A stretch of 64,000 nucleotides of DNA. It comes from JBBKWU01 sp037969035. GTDB taxonomy: Bacteria > Pseudomonadota > Alphaproteobacteria > Micavibrionales > Micavibrionaceae. Of this stretch, positions 1 through 9,231 are shown piece after piece. The DNA is taken from the NCBI GenBank assembly GCA_037969035.1, contig JBBKWU010000016.1, forward strand, positions 30,458 through 94,457, written 5' to 3'. The notes beneath the pieces are model-generated. The model was given only the letters and a program-made list of their open reading frames with translations, was not told where the DNA came from and did no database searches. Both the position numbers and the translations under genes were made by a program. The first letter of the stretch is position 1. The number at the start of each line of letters is the position of its first letter.

Positions 1-1294
1 CAAGATAAGCCGTCACAATCACGAGCAATTCTGTCTCATTACGTTGAAAACTCTCGGACGAAATCAAATCACCTAAAATCGGAATATCCTTAATGCCTGG
101 CAAATCATTCATGTTCTTGGTTGCCTCAGACTGCAATAAACCCGCAATCACGATACTACCACCGCTTGCAAGCTCAACCGTTGTTTCGGCGCGGCGCACG
201 TTAAAGCCCGGAATGCTCAAACTATTGGTCACCAAACTGTTTTGAGCAGAGATAGAAGAAACCTCCGTCGCAAGCTGTAAACTAATCATATCCCGCGACA
301 ACACAGTCGGCACAAAATTCAACGACACACCAAACGGGCGGTACGTTACAACAATATTGCCATCTTGGTCACGCGATGTCGGGATAGGAAAATCACCACC
401 AGCTAAGAATCCTGCGGACTCACCACTGATTGCTGTTAAATTCGGCTCAGCCAATGTATTGATCAACCCGTCGCGCTCTAGCGCACGCACAGTCATGCTA
501 ATACCACCCGTACCATCAGCACCCTGATTATACAAAATTGTTCCTACACCAAGCGGATCTGCTGTTAAACCAGACGCACCAACAATACTTTCCTGCAACA
601 GCTCACCTACACCGCCACCACCTTCAAATACACTTGTTTGAAGACCTAGCTCACGTAGAACATTACGCGATGCTTCAACAATTTTAACCTTAAGCATAAC
701 CTGATTATCACCGCCAACTGTCATCATGTTCGAAATCACACTATCGACGGGCTGACCGCCACCGCCGCCCTGCAATTCCTGCGCATGACGGGCGACAATA
801 TTTGCGATTTGCGCCGCCACAACAGCAGAGGACACATGCCCCGTCAGCACAATTTGATCGGAAAGCGTATGCATTTTAACATCTTCATTCGGGAACAGAT
901 TATCAATCAATTCCTGAATAGAGCTATCATCAAATTTCACCTGAACAATAAGACGCTTCACGACATTACCATTCTCATCGACCGCAATAATGTTTGTGCT
1001 GCCCAAATTGGCACCCACAACATAAAGGCGGTTCGCCTGCAGCGCCATCACATCAACAATAGACGGATCAGCCACCATAATATCAGACACAGCACCGCTC
1101 ACATCAACGATTTCCGCCATACCTTGCGTAATAACAAGCGTCTCAACCTGCGGCTGCCTCATCTCCGACAACGTCATCAGGTCGCCCTTCGCGGCATAGC
1201 TTCGCACCCCGAAAGACACGGCAATCAAGAATATAAACAGTACGGATAGTATCGCAAAGAAACGACTATGCCCGCGATTTACGTATTTTTTCAT
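1..1294 (-). CDS. cpaC: Tad pilus secretin CpaC/RcpA, partial (3' end off the left edge)
   Basis: Outer-membrane secretin through which the Flp pilus leaves the cell. The frame opens at the ATG at 1294 (MKKYVNRGHSRFF followed by a hydrophobic signal or anchor stretch) and stays open for about 430 residues to the window edge. The N-terminal pilus-secretin domain contains EIVDVSGAVSDIMVADPSIV. A BON-like segment follows, then the secretin core with LAEPNLTAISGESAGFLAGG. The last visible residues, ELLVIVTAYL, are typical of the end of the secretin fold, so little is missing. It lies 72 bp downstream of cpaB in the same direction. Family assignment is firm; the partner ATPase and platform genes must lie to the left. 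Confidence 0.93.
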   Translation of the reverse strand, partial: MKKYVNRGHSRFFAILSVLFIFLIAVSFGVRSYAAKGDLMTLSEMRQPQVETLVITQGMAEIVDVSGAVSDIMVADPSIVDVMALQANRLYVVGANLGSTNIIAVDENGNVVKRLIVQVKFDDSSIQELIDNLFPNEDVKMHTLSDQIVLTGHVSSAVVAAQIANIVARHAQELQGGGGGQPVDSVISNMMTVGGDNQVMLKVKIVEASRNVLRELGLQTSVFEGGGGVGELLQESIVGASGLTADPLGVGTILYNQGADGTGGISMTVRALERDGLINTLAEPNLTAISGESAGFLAGGDFPIPTSRDQDGNIVVTYRPFGVSLNFVPTVLSRDMISLQLATEVSSISAQNSLVTNSLSIPGFNVRRAETTVELASGGSIVIAGLLQSEATKNMNDLPGIKDIPILGDLISSESFQRNETELLVIVTAYL

Positions 1295-1366
1295 GATATT
1301 TCATCTCTAGTTAAAGTTAGACGAACGTCCAGGGGTGTGAATAAATTGACTGAATTTGAAAAAATG

Positions 1367-2329
1367 CTATTGACCAACAGTCACTTCTTCTATGTCTACA
1401 CCTGAATAGATTCGCACAATATTCCCCGCTTGGCTAGAACTCTTTTCCATACGATGTACTTTTTCGAGGAGCTCATCATAGATATTTGTCACACGCGCAT
1501 CCGTTGTTGAAGGCGGACGTTCCGCCAAAATAGTTTCATCACCAAGCTTACGTAACGCGAGGCTCAATTTACCAAAATCATCAGCCACCGCCAATATTTC
1601 AGCCGACTTACGATCCACCTCAAAGGTAACAACAGCCGACTTTACAGTCTTAGTCGCCGCTTTCTTTTTATTACCTGAATTATTTTTTCCTGAGGAATCC
1701 CCGTCACCGTTGCCGTCATCCTCAACCCGCTCAATATCTTGCCCCACGGCAATGATTTTAAGGTTTTGCAAAATTGTTTCGGTGACTTTGTTGTTCAGGT
1801 TTGCCTCAATCATATTCTCGATTTCGGGATTTTTCCCCTTATAGCGCATCTTCGATTTATAAGTCAGCAGAACATCAACGTGATCGCCCGGCTTAATAAA
1901 ACCACCAACCAGATCATCACCCGTGAATTTCACACTAAACGCGCGCATACCAGGTGCCAAACTCGCGGCCAAATAGTTATATTTCTCTTCCGGCACCAAA
2001 GCAGATTTCATGATCGGTTCGCCCTCAGTCACCGCGCGGCGCAACGTGCCCTTTACCAACTCATCTGGCTTCTTGCCGTCCTTCTGACGAATAGCACCAT
2101 CAAAAACAGCATCTTTCGGCCAAGATTGGAACTTTATATTCTTTTCATTCAGCTCATCGCCCGTTGACAGGCTTTTTGCAGCAACGACAATCTTCACCGT
2201 CTCGCCCGAAGCAACATTGGTCGTCTTCTTTTTGCCGCCACTAAGGCTTGCCTGGACAACCAAGGCAACCAAGACGGCGATTAAAAAACCACCCGCCAAA
2301 ACGATCATTATATTTCTGTTCATGGACAT
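1367..2329 (-). CDS. cpaB: Flp pilus assembly protein CpaB (RcpC/CpaB, SAF domain)
   Basis: Periplasmic, inner-membrane-anchored Tad pilus assembly factor of 320 residues, which is normal for the family. One N-terminal membrane helix (about residues 7-28) is followed by an SAF-type domain (about 45-115, with KSLSTGDELNEKNIKFQSWP) and the RcpC/CpaB core with LAPGMRAFSVKF and FIKPGDHVDVLLTY. A low-complexity Gly/Asn/Asp/Lys linker (about 203-225) interrupts the core before the conserved VTFEVDRKSAEILAVA segment. It sits between prepilin peptidase and secretin, as in other cpa loci. The exact role in secretin assembly is inferred from homologues. Confidence 0.95.
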   Translation of the reverse strand: MSMNRNIMIVLAGGFLIAVLVALVVQASLSGGKKKTTNVASGETVKIVVAAKSLSTGDELNEKNIKFQSWPKDAVFDGAIRQKDGKKPDELVKGTLRRAVTEGEPIMKSALVPEEKYNYLAASLAPGMRAFSVKFTGDDLVGGFIKPGDHVDVLLTYKSKMRYKGKNPEIENMIEANLNNKVTETILQNLKIIAVGQDIERVEDDGNGDGDSSGKNNSGNKKKAATKTVKSAVVTFEVDRKSAEILAVADDFGKLSLALRKLGDETILAERPPSTTDARVTNIYDELLEKVHRMEKSSSQAGNIVRIYSGVDIEEVTVGQ

Positions 2330-2440
2330 ACCTCATATAAAAGACGAAAAAAGACTGAACCTAAAAAGGCAAGAAAGCGGCGCAGAAACGTAAGAACTTA
2401 CAAAGCACCATCATCATCTTACCAAAAAATAATCAAAAGG

Positions 2441-2989
2441 TCAGCCTCCTAAAAACATAGTTAGCGTTTCTGGTGAAAAATACCCTGCGCGCACAAATGC
2501 AAAAACAGCACCAACAGATATCGCAATGCCATAGGGGACAACGGCTTCGCCACCCTGAAGGCGCGCAATCCAGCTCCCCTCAGTCGCATTTTTAAACGGC
2601 TTTTTATTTTTGATGAAGAGGGCCACACAGCCCAAAACTCCACCCGCAAAGGCCATATAGCATAAAAACGCCAACGCATATTTAACACCAAACCAAAACG
2701 AAAAGGCCGTAATCAGCTTCGCATCCCCCGCGCCTACCATTTTGGTCGCGAACATAATGAATGTGATAACAAACGCCATAAGTGCTGCCCAAAGATGCGA
2801 AGATAGTGCCATAAAAACACCGCCCGCATCTGCAAAATATGCAGCACCATACGCCACAAAAAAGATAATCGGCAAGCTTGCCACCAAGGCATTCGGAATA
2901 ACCATACCGCGAAAATCAGAGAGTGCCGCACGCACCGCAACCGCGCAGGCGAGGACCAGACAGAATATATAGACAACCAAATACAGCAT
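2441..2989 (-). CDS. cpaA: Prepilin peptidase CpaA/TadV (A24 family)
   Basis: Polytopic inner-membrane aspartic protease that cleaves the leader of Flp and TadE-type pseudopilins. At 182 residues it is the short form that lacks the N-methylase domain of PilD. The two catalytic aspartates are visible in SDFRGMVIPNAL (about residue 25) and GAGDAKLITAF (GxGD motif, about residue 89), with several hydrophobic helices between and after. It lies about 125 bp downstream of the flp pilin gene, with a GC-rich hairpin in the gap. Its substrates are probably the flp, tadE and tadF products in this window. Confidence 0.94.
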   Translation of the reverse strand: MLYLVVYIFCLVLACAVAVRAALSDFRGMVIPNALVASLPIIFFVAYGAAYFADAGGVFMALSSHLWAALMAFVITFIMFATKMVGAGDAKLITAFSFWFGVKYALAFLCYMAFAGGVLGCVALFIKNKKPFKNATEGSWIARLQGGEAVVPYGIAISVGAVFAFVRAGYFSPETLTMFLGG

Positions 2990-3063
2990 ATTATTCCGAT
3001 TTATCCCGATGAATTGTGTTGAATTTTAATTAAAACAAGAAGAAATAGTACTTGATACAACCA

Positions 3064-3081
3064 GCCCCGCATAAGCGGGGC
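3064..3081 (-). terminator. GC-rich stem-loop between flp and cpaA
   Basis: A perfect 7-bp stem (GCCCCGC / GCGGGGC) with a 4-nt loop lies 34 nt after the flp stop. There is no real T-run after it on the minus strand, so it reads better as a leaky attenuator or an mRNA-stabilising hairpin than as a full terminator. Such a structure would let flp be expressed above cpaA-cpaB-cpaC. Confidence 0.5.
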
Positions 3082-3114
3082 ATGGCGTAAATTTAGTAAA
3101 ACCACTAAACGGGC

Positions 3115-3327
3115 TTACGGTGCAGAAGCACCAGTATCCACGTTTGCAGCAGCGCTTGACATAGCCGTAGACATACGACCGAATATTGTATTCAAGTCAC
3201 CACCGAAAGCGAAAACAGCCGTCACAATCGCAAGCGAAATACCGCCAGCAATCAGACCATATTCAATCGCGGTCGCGCCATCTTCTGCATAGATATAGCT
3301 TTGAATTTTTGCAATTAACTTAATCAT
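3115..3327 (-). CDS. flp: Flp-type IVb pilin (major Tad pilus subunit)
   Basis: Small pilin of 70 residues. The leader ends at the expected site EDG/ATAIEYGLIAGGISLAI: a glycine, then the mature N-terminus with Glu+5 and Tyr+6, then the hydrophobic polymerisation helix. The C-terminal tail is short and Ala-rich, as usual for Flp. An AAGGAG ribosome site precedes the ATG. The gene has about 370 bp of AT-rich DNA upstream, so it probably has its own promoter, and a hairpin downstream. It is the predicted substrate of the CpaA peptidase and the subunit exported through CpaC. Confidence 0.96.
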   Translation of the reverse strand: MIKLIAKIQSYIYAEDGATAIEYGLIAGGISLAIVTAVFAFGGDLNTIFGRMSTAMSSAAANVDTGASAP

Positions 3328-3698
3328 TATAAACTCCTTAAGTCTTATTTAGTTTCAGCATTTTTTGTTTGAAAGACCCCCACAAGAACTACGAGGACCC
3401 AACCCTTACCTTCTATAATATACCTGAATTATTTAAAAAGTCGTTAAAAAAATGACGTATTACTTCAATTAATCAAGAAAATGTCGTTATTTTATAAAAG
3501 GATAAAAGCCTTTTACATTTACATAAAATTTTATCTACTTTTATACTTGGTTTAGCACAGTAAAAAATCACACACCTACTACACTTTACTTAATTGTGGT
3601 GTAAATATGTCAATAAATACTTATTAATGTATGTAATAAGGCAAACAAAAGGCCGTAAATATTATGCAGCCTTTCATCGCTATACTTAGATATGTCGC
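3328..3698. promoter_or_regulatory. AT-rich intergenic region upstream of flp
   Basis: About 370 bp without a credible gene. It should hold the flp promoter (reading left) and the 3' end of the tadG transcript. A small stem, AAAAGG (3496-3501) with CCTTTT (3509-3514), flanked by A/T runs, could end tadG transcription. I could not pick a convincing -35/-10 pair by eye. Confidence 0.4.
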
Positions 3699-5135
3699 TT
3701 AGTTGCTTATGTGTAAGTTCGCGAGCTGGCGACTGATAGTTTCAAACACATTAATCAGATCAGCCTGATCGGGCGCATCGTAATATTGCGCTGGTGAGGT
3801 CGCACAATTGCGGTAATAGTTCTTGGTATCATCGCTAATACTCGATGTGAACGTTACCGTATAAATCAGAACGCCCTTCGCTTTTAACATCTGGCACGTC
3901 TCCGCAAAACGTTCGTTCAAATCCGAATTATTAATCTCATGATTATCTGTACGCCAATAGCCCGTAACTTCACCACCCATGGAATTCTGACCATCCGTCA
4001 TCATAATAACCGCTTTACGCCATTCTGGGTTATCCCATGCCGCACCTTCCTGAAAAGGAAACTCAGGGGAAATCAAACGTTGCCCCCATGACATACCAAA
4101 GCTACCGATCGTGGCGCCATCGGCCTGCATGCTATCAATTACCGCATACAACGAGTCTTCATCACTCGTCATAGGTAAAACAGGGGCGTATGGGCAATAG
4201 CGGTTCGGGTATGTATATGTATCCCATGCCGTCGTGCAGGTTCTATTTCTTCCGCGCCCAGAGCACGTCGTTTCATAACTGCCGTACTCATAAATAGGCC
4301 ACGGCCCATCATGGTCATTCACATCAAATGGGTAAGGATCATTCTCGTCATCATCTTCATCCCAACCATCGTCATTATATTCAACAACACACCCATACCA
4401 ATTCGCGTTCAAGCTATCGCGCGCATCACGGTTGGTTGTATAACGGTCTGGATCAATATCATCACCATTGGCATCAACGACAAAAATCTCACCGCTACCA
4501 TATTGCACACCATTTGGATACTGGCCAAACCCATATGTTCCAATCCGCACAGAAGATGAATACGGAACAAGCCCGATTTTGATATCGTTAGGATCACTCA
4601 CACGTTCAAAAAGAATTTGTACGAAATTTTCCGACGCTGTTCGCAGCGCCGCAATATTGTTATTCGTATCCATCGAGCCTGTATTATCCAACACAAGAAC
4701 AACTTCTAAACCGCGAACCTCACGGTGAACTGTCGTACTGCTCGCCACGGTCAATTTGTCGTACCCAAATAGATGCATGAAATTTGTATCAAAATCCGCT
4801 TTGGCGGTCACGATCACATCATCGCCATCAACATTCACAGTCAGATCAAACGTTGTCCCGATTTTATCTTCCGGATAGTTCGCAGCAAAGAAATCTTCGA
4901 CACGCGATGTAATTTCATCTTCATCTGACTCCATCGCCGCCGCCGCCAACGCCGAAGCATCAAGTGCCGCCGCCAAACGTTGCTTCACAAGATAGGCTTC
5001 TGATATATCAAGCGCCAAGCCCGCAGATCCCATCACAACAGGGAGCGTCACAGCAAACAGAACCAACACACTACCGCGTGCCTGCTTTAAATACTGCTTA
5101 CCTGTATCGATTATTTTACCCAACATAATATTCAC
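3699..5135 (-). CDS. tadG: TadG-like pilus protein with von Willebrand factor A domain
   Basis: Large pseudopilin-like Tad component of 478 residues. The N-terminus (about 18-45) has the TadE/G hydrophobic helix with ARGSVLVLFAVTLPVVMGSAG. A vWA domain follows with a MIDAS motif DNTGSM (150-155) and a later MMTDGQNS. Between them lies a long insertion with a very acidic run (about 254-277) and four cysteines (about 249, 291, 300, 314), which could bind calcium and be disulphide-bonded in the periplasm. It is followed by flp and preceded by two tadE genes. Membership of the Tad system is firm; the role of the insertion is unknown. Confidence 0.92.
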   Translation of the reverse strand: MNIMLGKIIDTGKQYLKQARGSVLVLFAVTLPVVMGSAGLALDISEAYLVKQRLAAALDASALAAAAMESDEDEITSRVEDFFAANYPEDKIGTTFDLTVNVDGDDVIVTAKADFDTNFMHLFGYDKLTVASSTTVHREVRGLEVVLVLDNTGSMDTNNNIAALRTASENFVQILFERVSDPNDIKIGLVPYSSSVRIGTYGFGQYPNGVQYGSGEIFVVDANGDDIDPDRYTTNRDARDSLNANWYGCVVEYNDDGWDEDDDENDPYPFDVNDHDGPWPIYEYGSYETTCSGRGRNRTCTTAWDTYTYPNRYCPYAPVLPMTSDEDSLYAVIDSMQADGATIGSFGMSWGQRLISPEFPFQEGAAWDNPEWRKAVIMMTDGQNSMGGEVTGYWRTDNHEINNSDLNERFAETCQMLKAKGVLIYTVTFTSSISDDTKNYYRNCATSPAQYYDAPDQADLINVFETISRQLANLHISN

Positions 5136-5160
5136 CCCTGAATTTTTAATGATCTGTTTT

Positions 5161-5700
5161 TTATTCTACCAACGATACAACTGGCGTTCTGCGCCCCCGC
5201 GCAAATGAAACTTCCTGCATCCGAATGTTATCAATGACAAACCCACCAAAGACAGGCTCGTAATTATATCTAACACTAACGACAATAACGCCGTCCCCTT
5301 CCATGCCCAGCGCCGTCGTACTATCGAAGGCCGTTTGGTTTACGCTCATATTAAATGTTCGGCGCCATTCTTCGACGGGGCTGTCATCCTCGTCAAATGA
5401 AACGCTGACAATATCGTATCCGAAGCTTGATGTGTCATACGGTGCCAGCGATAACTGTCCTGCCGTGATAATGTCATCAAGATCATCCGATGTAATCGAA
5501 ACATTCCGCGTAATTAAATCCGATATGATTTGTGATGCGGCGATAGTTTTCTGGTTCACCAAAAAACCATTACCCAAATCATATACGCCAAATAAAATGG
5601 TCACCATCAACGGAAACACCAACACAAACTCAACAAACGACAGGCCTTCTTCTTCGGAACACCAGCGTTGAAATAAGTCATGTATATTTATTCGTTGCAT
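5161..5700 (-). CDS. tadE: TadE family pseudopilin
   Basis: Pseudopilin of 179 residues. It has a hydrophilic N-terminus, then EEGLSFVEFVLVFPLMVTIL, a single hydrophobic helix with the conserved Glu near its start that marks TadE/TadF processing by the Tad prepilin peptidase. The rest is a periplasmic beta-rich domain ending in a conserved-looking MQEVSFARGRRTPVV. It is 8 nt downstream of the other tadE-like gene and 25 bp upstream of tadG, so the three form one transcription unit. Confidence 0.9.
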   Translation of the reverse strand: MQRINIHDLFQRWCSEEEGLSFVEFVLVFPLMVTILFGVYDLGNGFLVNQKTIAASQIISDLITRNVSITSDDLDDIITAGQLSLAPYDTSSFGYDIVSVSFDEDDSPVEEWRRTFNMSVNQTAFDSTTALGMEGDGVIVVSVRYNYEPVFGGFVIDNIRMQEVSFARGRRTPVVSLVE

Positions 5701-5708
5701 ATCTACCC

Positions 5709-6260
5709 TTATTGAAACCGATACGGTTCTGATTGGAACACGGCGGTGGACACCAAGAGTCTTGTATTACCCTCGTATTGTCCAAAAATCGAGCCTATTA
5801 ACGGCGTCATCATCGGATAACGATAACTGACCCTTACCATTATGATGTCACTGACCCCACCCGCATCAAATCCTTGCTCCACCAGATTGCCGTCTTCATC
5901 AACATCCGCATCCGCGTCATTTGCCTCGGAAAATGTCGAAAGAACCCGCACGTCATATTGAAATTTATCACAATCCAAAAGCACGCCCGCATGGTCGCAT
6001 ATCGCATCAGCAAACTGCTCTTCCGCATCGGCGGCACCTTCAAGCTGCCCTGTTCGTATCACACGCGATGCGTCATAAACGGCACCTTGTAACAATGATC
6101 CAGCCGTAAACAAAATACAGATTTCGATCGTTCCCACGATCAACATAATAACGGGCAAGCTCAGTAAACTGAACTCGATCGCGGCTGTACCCTTACAGCT
6201 TTTCCAAAAATTTTGTACAAATCCGGACAACATCCAATATTTTACCCCAAAGAAAAACAC
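5709..6260 (-). CDS. TadE/TadF family pseudopilin
   Basis: Second TadE-like protein, 183 residues. The signature is CKGTAAIEFSLLSLPVIMLI (about residues 22-41), a pseudopilin helix with the Glu five positions after the Gly. The periplasmic part has an acidic stretch (EANDADADVDEDGN), two cysteines in DAICDHAGVLLDCDKF, and the usual C-terminal FQSEPYRF. First gene of the tadE-tadE-tadG unit. Whether it corresponds to TadE or TadF of other species cannot be decided here. Confidence 0.88.
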   Translation of the reverse strand: MFFFGVKYWMLSGFVQNFWKSCKGTAAIEFSLLSLPVIMLIVGTIEICILFTAGSLLQGAVYDASRVIRTGQLEGAADAEEQFADAICDHAGVLLDCDKFQYDVRVLSTFSEANDADADVDEDGNLVEQGFDAGGVSDIIMVRVSYRYPMMTPLIGSIFGQYEGNTRLLVSTAVFQSEPYRFQ

Positions 6261-6430
6261 AGCAAAAACAAGCGCGTGCGTCCCGCAACCCGCATGATTT
6301 ATCTGAATTACTAACTTTATTATACCTTAAAGTATTGAAAAAACGATTAAATATGAATTGCATATAGATAACATTCTATTCAATTTTGATATTATATAGG
6401 GAGGTGAAATTCACGCGACTGGAGGCCTAG

Positions 6431-6949
6431 CTATTCAGCATCAGTTGGCTGTTTGAGAGGGAAGCCATACTCATCCAGTGGCATTTTTCCTGCGACCTCT
6501 TCGCCCCAGCGTTCCGCCATATTTTTCAAACGCTTATCTATGTCCATAAGGCGCGTTTTTGAGCGTTGCGTCATAATCGTTATAACAATACCCGACATCG
6601 CCCATTCAATCAGAAGCCCAATGCTCGCCGCAGAGAAAATAACAATCACCGCACGAGGATCCGTAATCAGACCCAGCGCGTAAGTCACCGTATTATGCGT
6701 TGTCCATAAATGAAGCAAAAACGGCGTACAGCCCGCAATATTCATCGCACCAATTGTTATAGCCTTCCACCCGCCTTTGCGATCCGCAAAATACGCCGCC
6801 ATAGTTGGCATCATACCAAAAAACAAAAACACCGTTGTCGGCAAGAAAAGTGCCGCAGAGAGAACAGAACCGACCCCGATCACAATCCCCTTAAAGCCAA
6901 GTTTATTGCCGTTTTTCTTCTTATTTTTTGTCTTTTTTTCTTTGGCCAT
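6431..6949 (-). CDS. Small polytopic membrane protein, partner of the upstream pseudokinase
   Basis: Unrecognised protein of 172 residues if it starts at the ATG at 6949, one nucleotide after the stop of the upstream gene. A longer start at 6970 would overlap that gene and lacks a ribosome site. It has a Lys/Asn-rich N-terminus (MAKEKKTKNKKKNGNK), about four hydrophobic segments (near 20-45, 60-80, 95-125), then a charged C-terminal tail with GEEVAGKMPLDEYGFPL. The immediate linkage to the pseudokinase suggests they act together at the inner membrane. No enzymatic motif is visible. Confidence 0.75.
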   Translation of the reverse strand: MAKEKKTKNKKKNGNKLGFKGIVIGVGSVLSAALFLPTTVFLFFGMMPTMAAYFADRKGGWKAITIGAMNIAGCTPFLLHLWTTHNTVTYALGLITDPRAVIVIFSAASIGLLIEWAMSGIVITIMTQRSKTRLMDIDKRLKNMAERWGEEVAGKMPLDEYGFPLKQPTDAE

Positions 6950-6950
6950 C

Positions 6951-9116
6951 CTAGAATATCTCCCCGTCATTGGTCAGGAATAAAAATGTGAAGCAGATAA
7001 TCACAATCACACTCAGTATCAATGAGAAAATAGCCGAATATTCGCGTCCTTCTTCTTTACCAAACGAGACTGATGATTCAAATTTATCTTCCAACTCTGT
7101 TCGCTCGACAACCAAGGCCTTATACTCTTCCATAGCCGATTTGAAATTCAACATGTCCTGATGCAGCGCGTTATTATTTTCCATGATATCGGCAATTTTC
7201 GTAAGATTGCCACTGGCGCGGAGCTTATCAACTCTTTCCTTCAGCTTTACACGCAGATGTCTGTCATGAAAGCGCTTATAAACAGGGTCAAGCATATCTG
7301 CCACCCAATTTGAAAGCCCAGGGAACATCTCCATTTTAGAGCGGCGCTGAATTGTTGCCAGCGTCATAATGTTACCCAATACTTTTTTATGATGATGGCT
7401 CGAATTCACATCCGTCATATAATTATCGATTACTTTTCTATCTTTCACCGATAAAAACGCAATAATGTGACGATCCAAAAACAATGCGGGGCGATCTTTG
7501 CTGTGAGATATTTCTTCAAATGCATGCATCATCGTCTCAGGATCAAGCACGTAATATGCCTTAAGCTTATCGCTATAGCACGGGCAATCAGGCATCATAT
7601 AATAGAGCATGCGCTCCGCGCCATAACCTGCATTTTCTTGCTTTAAAAACGAACGGCACGTCTCGTATTTTGACACGAGCGTACCAATATCAACGCTAAC
7701 GTCAATTTGTGCATTAAGCCAAAACATAACAAGTTGTTGGTTCACGATTTCAACATAAGGCGCGATATTGCCCTTGCTCCACACTTCATTGGCAAAAGCG
7801 TAAGATAATCCTTCTGGTAAGATCGACAATTCTTTGTAGCGCATCGGCGCAAAAGGATCGAGCGCAATAGACACGCGGCTCATCAATCGGTTCCAGTACC
7901 CAGGGCCACGCCCCAATTCCTGCGCGCTTTCCAGTGCTTGCTCATAACGCGTATAGGTCAGCTTATCTTCAAAAGACCGTGTCAGCCATTGCGTTAGAAC
8001 ACCACCATCGACAGCTTGCGCAAACTCCGCAGGTTCAGCCTCTAAATCCATTGCCAAAAGCGGTGGTCTGAAATAACGCTCTCCATTGAAATGGATCGGG
8101 CGTGAGGCTTTTTTGTTTTGTGAATTTGGTTTTGGGCTGAGGCGTTGCCCTTCCATCCAGAGCATGACCTCTTCCAATGTCCAACGTTGGCGGCGATCAT
8201 CATATAAAAGACCGCGCAGAAGCTCGAGAATTCCGCCTGTAAAACGCTCTTTACCTGTGAGCGTTGCGTAGCTACCAAGCTCCATTTTCTGCCGTAAAAT
8301 ATCATCATCGCTCAATCCCTTAAGCGGGTTTTTTGTGCGCAAAATCATGGTCAAGCTCACACCGAAGGCGTAAAGATCGTCCGACATTGACCCCACACCA
8401 CGCGCCAGTGGATCTGCCATCGCGCGTTCCACCGACTCATAAATCATTGATTGCGACGACCCTGGCGGTACTGACAACGCATCACCAAGGATAATGCGCT
8501 CTACCTTTGCCGCGTTTCCGTCAAACATGTTGCTCGGGCGGATAGAACCGTGAAAAATGCCCGCATCGCTAAAATCAAGAAACGCGTTAATCATCGGCTT
8601 AATGACAGCCGTCATCACCATTTCCTGCTTCCACCCCAAACCATCACGTTGGTCAGGTGTCATTAAAGGATTGCCAAGGTTATTCTCGTATATAAACACA
8701 TAACGCTCTGCCTTAGCAGGCGGCCAGTATACAACACCGGACCCTATAAGCCGTGCAATAGACGGGTTTAAGATCGATTTCATTTTATTGGTCAAACGGC
8801 TGCGCGGCACCAAATTTGGTTCACACACATACGCGAAAAGCTTCACTTGCTGCTTTGCCTCAGAACCCATAGCCTGTGCCAGATACGCCTTCGCTGCGCC
8901 ATTATCATAGCGAGGCAGCGGTTGATCGGACAAAATCTCGATTTCACCATTCAGGATTGCTTGCCGCGCGGCGCCTGCTCCCTTCTTACCCGCTGGTGTT
9001 AGCGGTGCGGGTGGCGCCATCGAAGTGAAGTCAACAGGTTCGAGTTCCTCAGCCGCGTCACCCGTTGCGGCATCGGCGGTTTTCACTTCTTCTATATCCT
9101 GAATATCATCGGTCAT
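6951..9116 (-). CDS. Membrane-anchored protein pseudokinase
   Basis: Protein of 721 residues with a kinase-like fold and a C-terminal anchor. An acidic and Pro/Ala-rich N-terminus (1-60) precedes a kinase-like domain. The catalytic loop position reads HGSIRPSNMF (189-198), so the HRD aspartate is Ser, while the following Asn is kept. The DFG position reads DAL in LGDALSVPPG (210-219). Later helices look normal (SDDLYAFGVSLTMIL, 245-259). A long helical region follows, with a coiled-coil-like stretch near 640-690 and one transmembrane segment at about 696-716. Loss of the catalytic Asp predicts a scaffold or sensor role. Related proteins occur in other alphaproteobacteria as far as I recall; the function is not known to me. 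Confidence 0.82.
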   Translation of the reverse strand: MTDDIQDIEEVKTADAATGDAAEELEPVDFTSMAPPAPLTPAGKKGAGAARQAILNGEIEILSDQPLPRYDNGAAKAYLAQAMGSEAKQQVKLFAYVCEPNLVPRSRLTNKMKSILNPSIARLIGSGVVYWPPAKAERYVFIYENNLGNPLMTPDQRDGLGWKQEMVMTAVIKPMINAFLDFSDAGIFHGSIRPSNMFDGNAAKVERIILGDALSVPPGSSQSMIYESVERAMADPLARGVGSMSDDLYAFGVSLTMILRTKNPLKGLSDDDILRQKMELGSYATLTGKERFTGGILELLRGLLYDDRRQRWTLEEVMLWMEGQRLSPKPNSQNKKASRPIHFNGERYFRPPLLAMDLEAEPAEFAQAVDGGVLTQWLTRSFEDKLTYTRYEQALESAQELGRGPGYWNRLMSRVSIALDPFAPMRYKELSILPEGLSYAFANEVWSKGNIAPYVEIVNQQLVMFWLNAQIDVSVDIGTLVSKYETCRSFLKQENAGYGAERMLYYMMPDCPCYSDKLKAYYVLDPETMMHAFEEISHSKDRPALFLDRHIIAFLSVKDRKVIDNYMTDVNSSHHHKKVLGNIMTLATIQRRSKMEMFPGLSNWVADMLDPVYKRFHDRHLRVKLKERVDKLRASGNLTKIADIMENNNALHQDMLNFKSAMEEYKALVVERTELEDKFESSVSFGKEEGREYSAIFSLILSVIVIICFTFLFLTNDGEIF

Positions 9117-9148
9117 ATTATAGCGGAGCGCCCATTGAGAAAGTCATG

Positions 9149-9175
9149 AAAAGTAGCCGCAAACGACACGGCTAC
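9149..9175 (-). terminator. Intrinsic terminator after purA
   Basis: On the minus strand GTAGCCG, a 9-nt loop, CGGCTAC and then TTTT lie about 57 nt after the purA stop. The 7-bp stem is perfect and the T-run short. Confidence 0.65.
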
Positions 9176-9231
9176 GTCCATAGTAACTTAATATCCGCAC
9201 CGATAGAAGCCTAAAGCGTCAACCGCATCAA

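Noticed and set aside
785..1249. Open frame of 154 codons on the plus strand inside cpaC
   Set aside because: It is the antisense of the secretin gene, with His/Arg/Asn-rich composition typical of shadow frames and no ribosome site.
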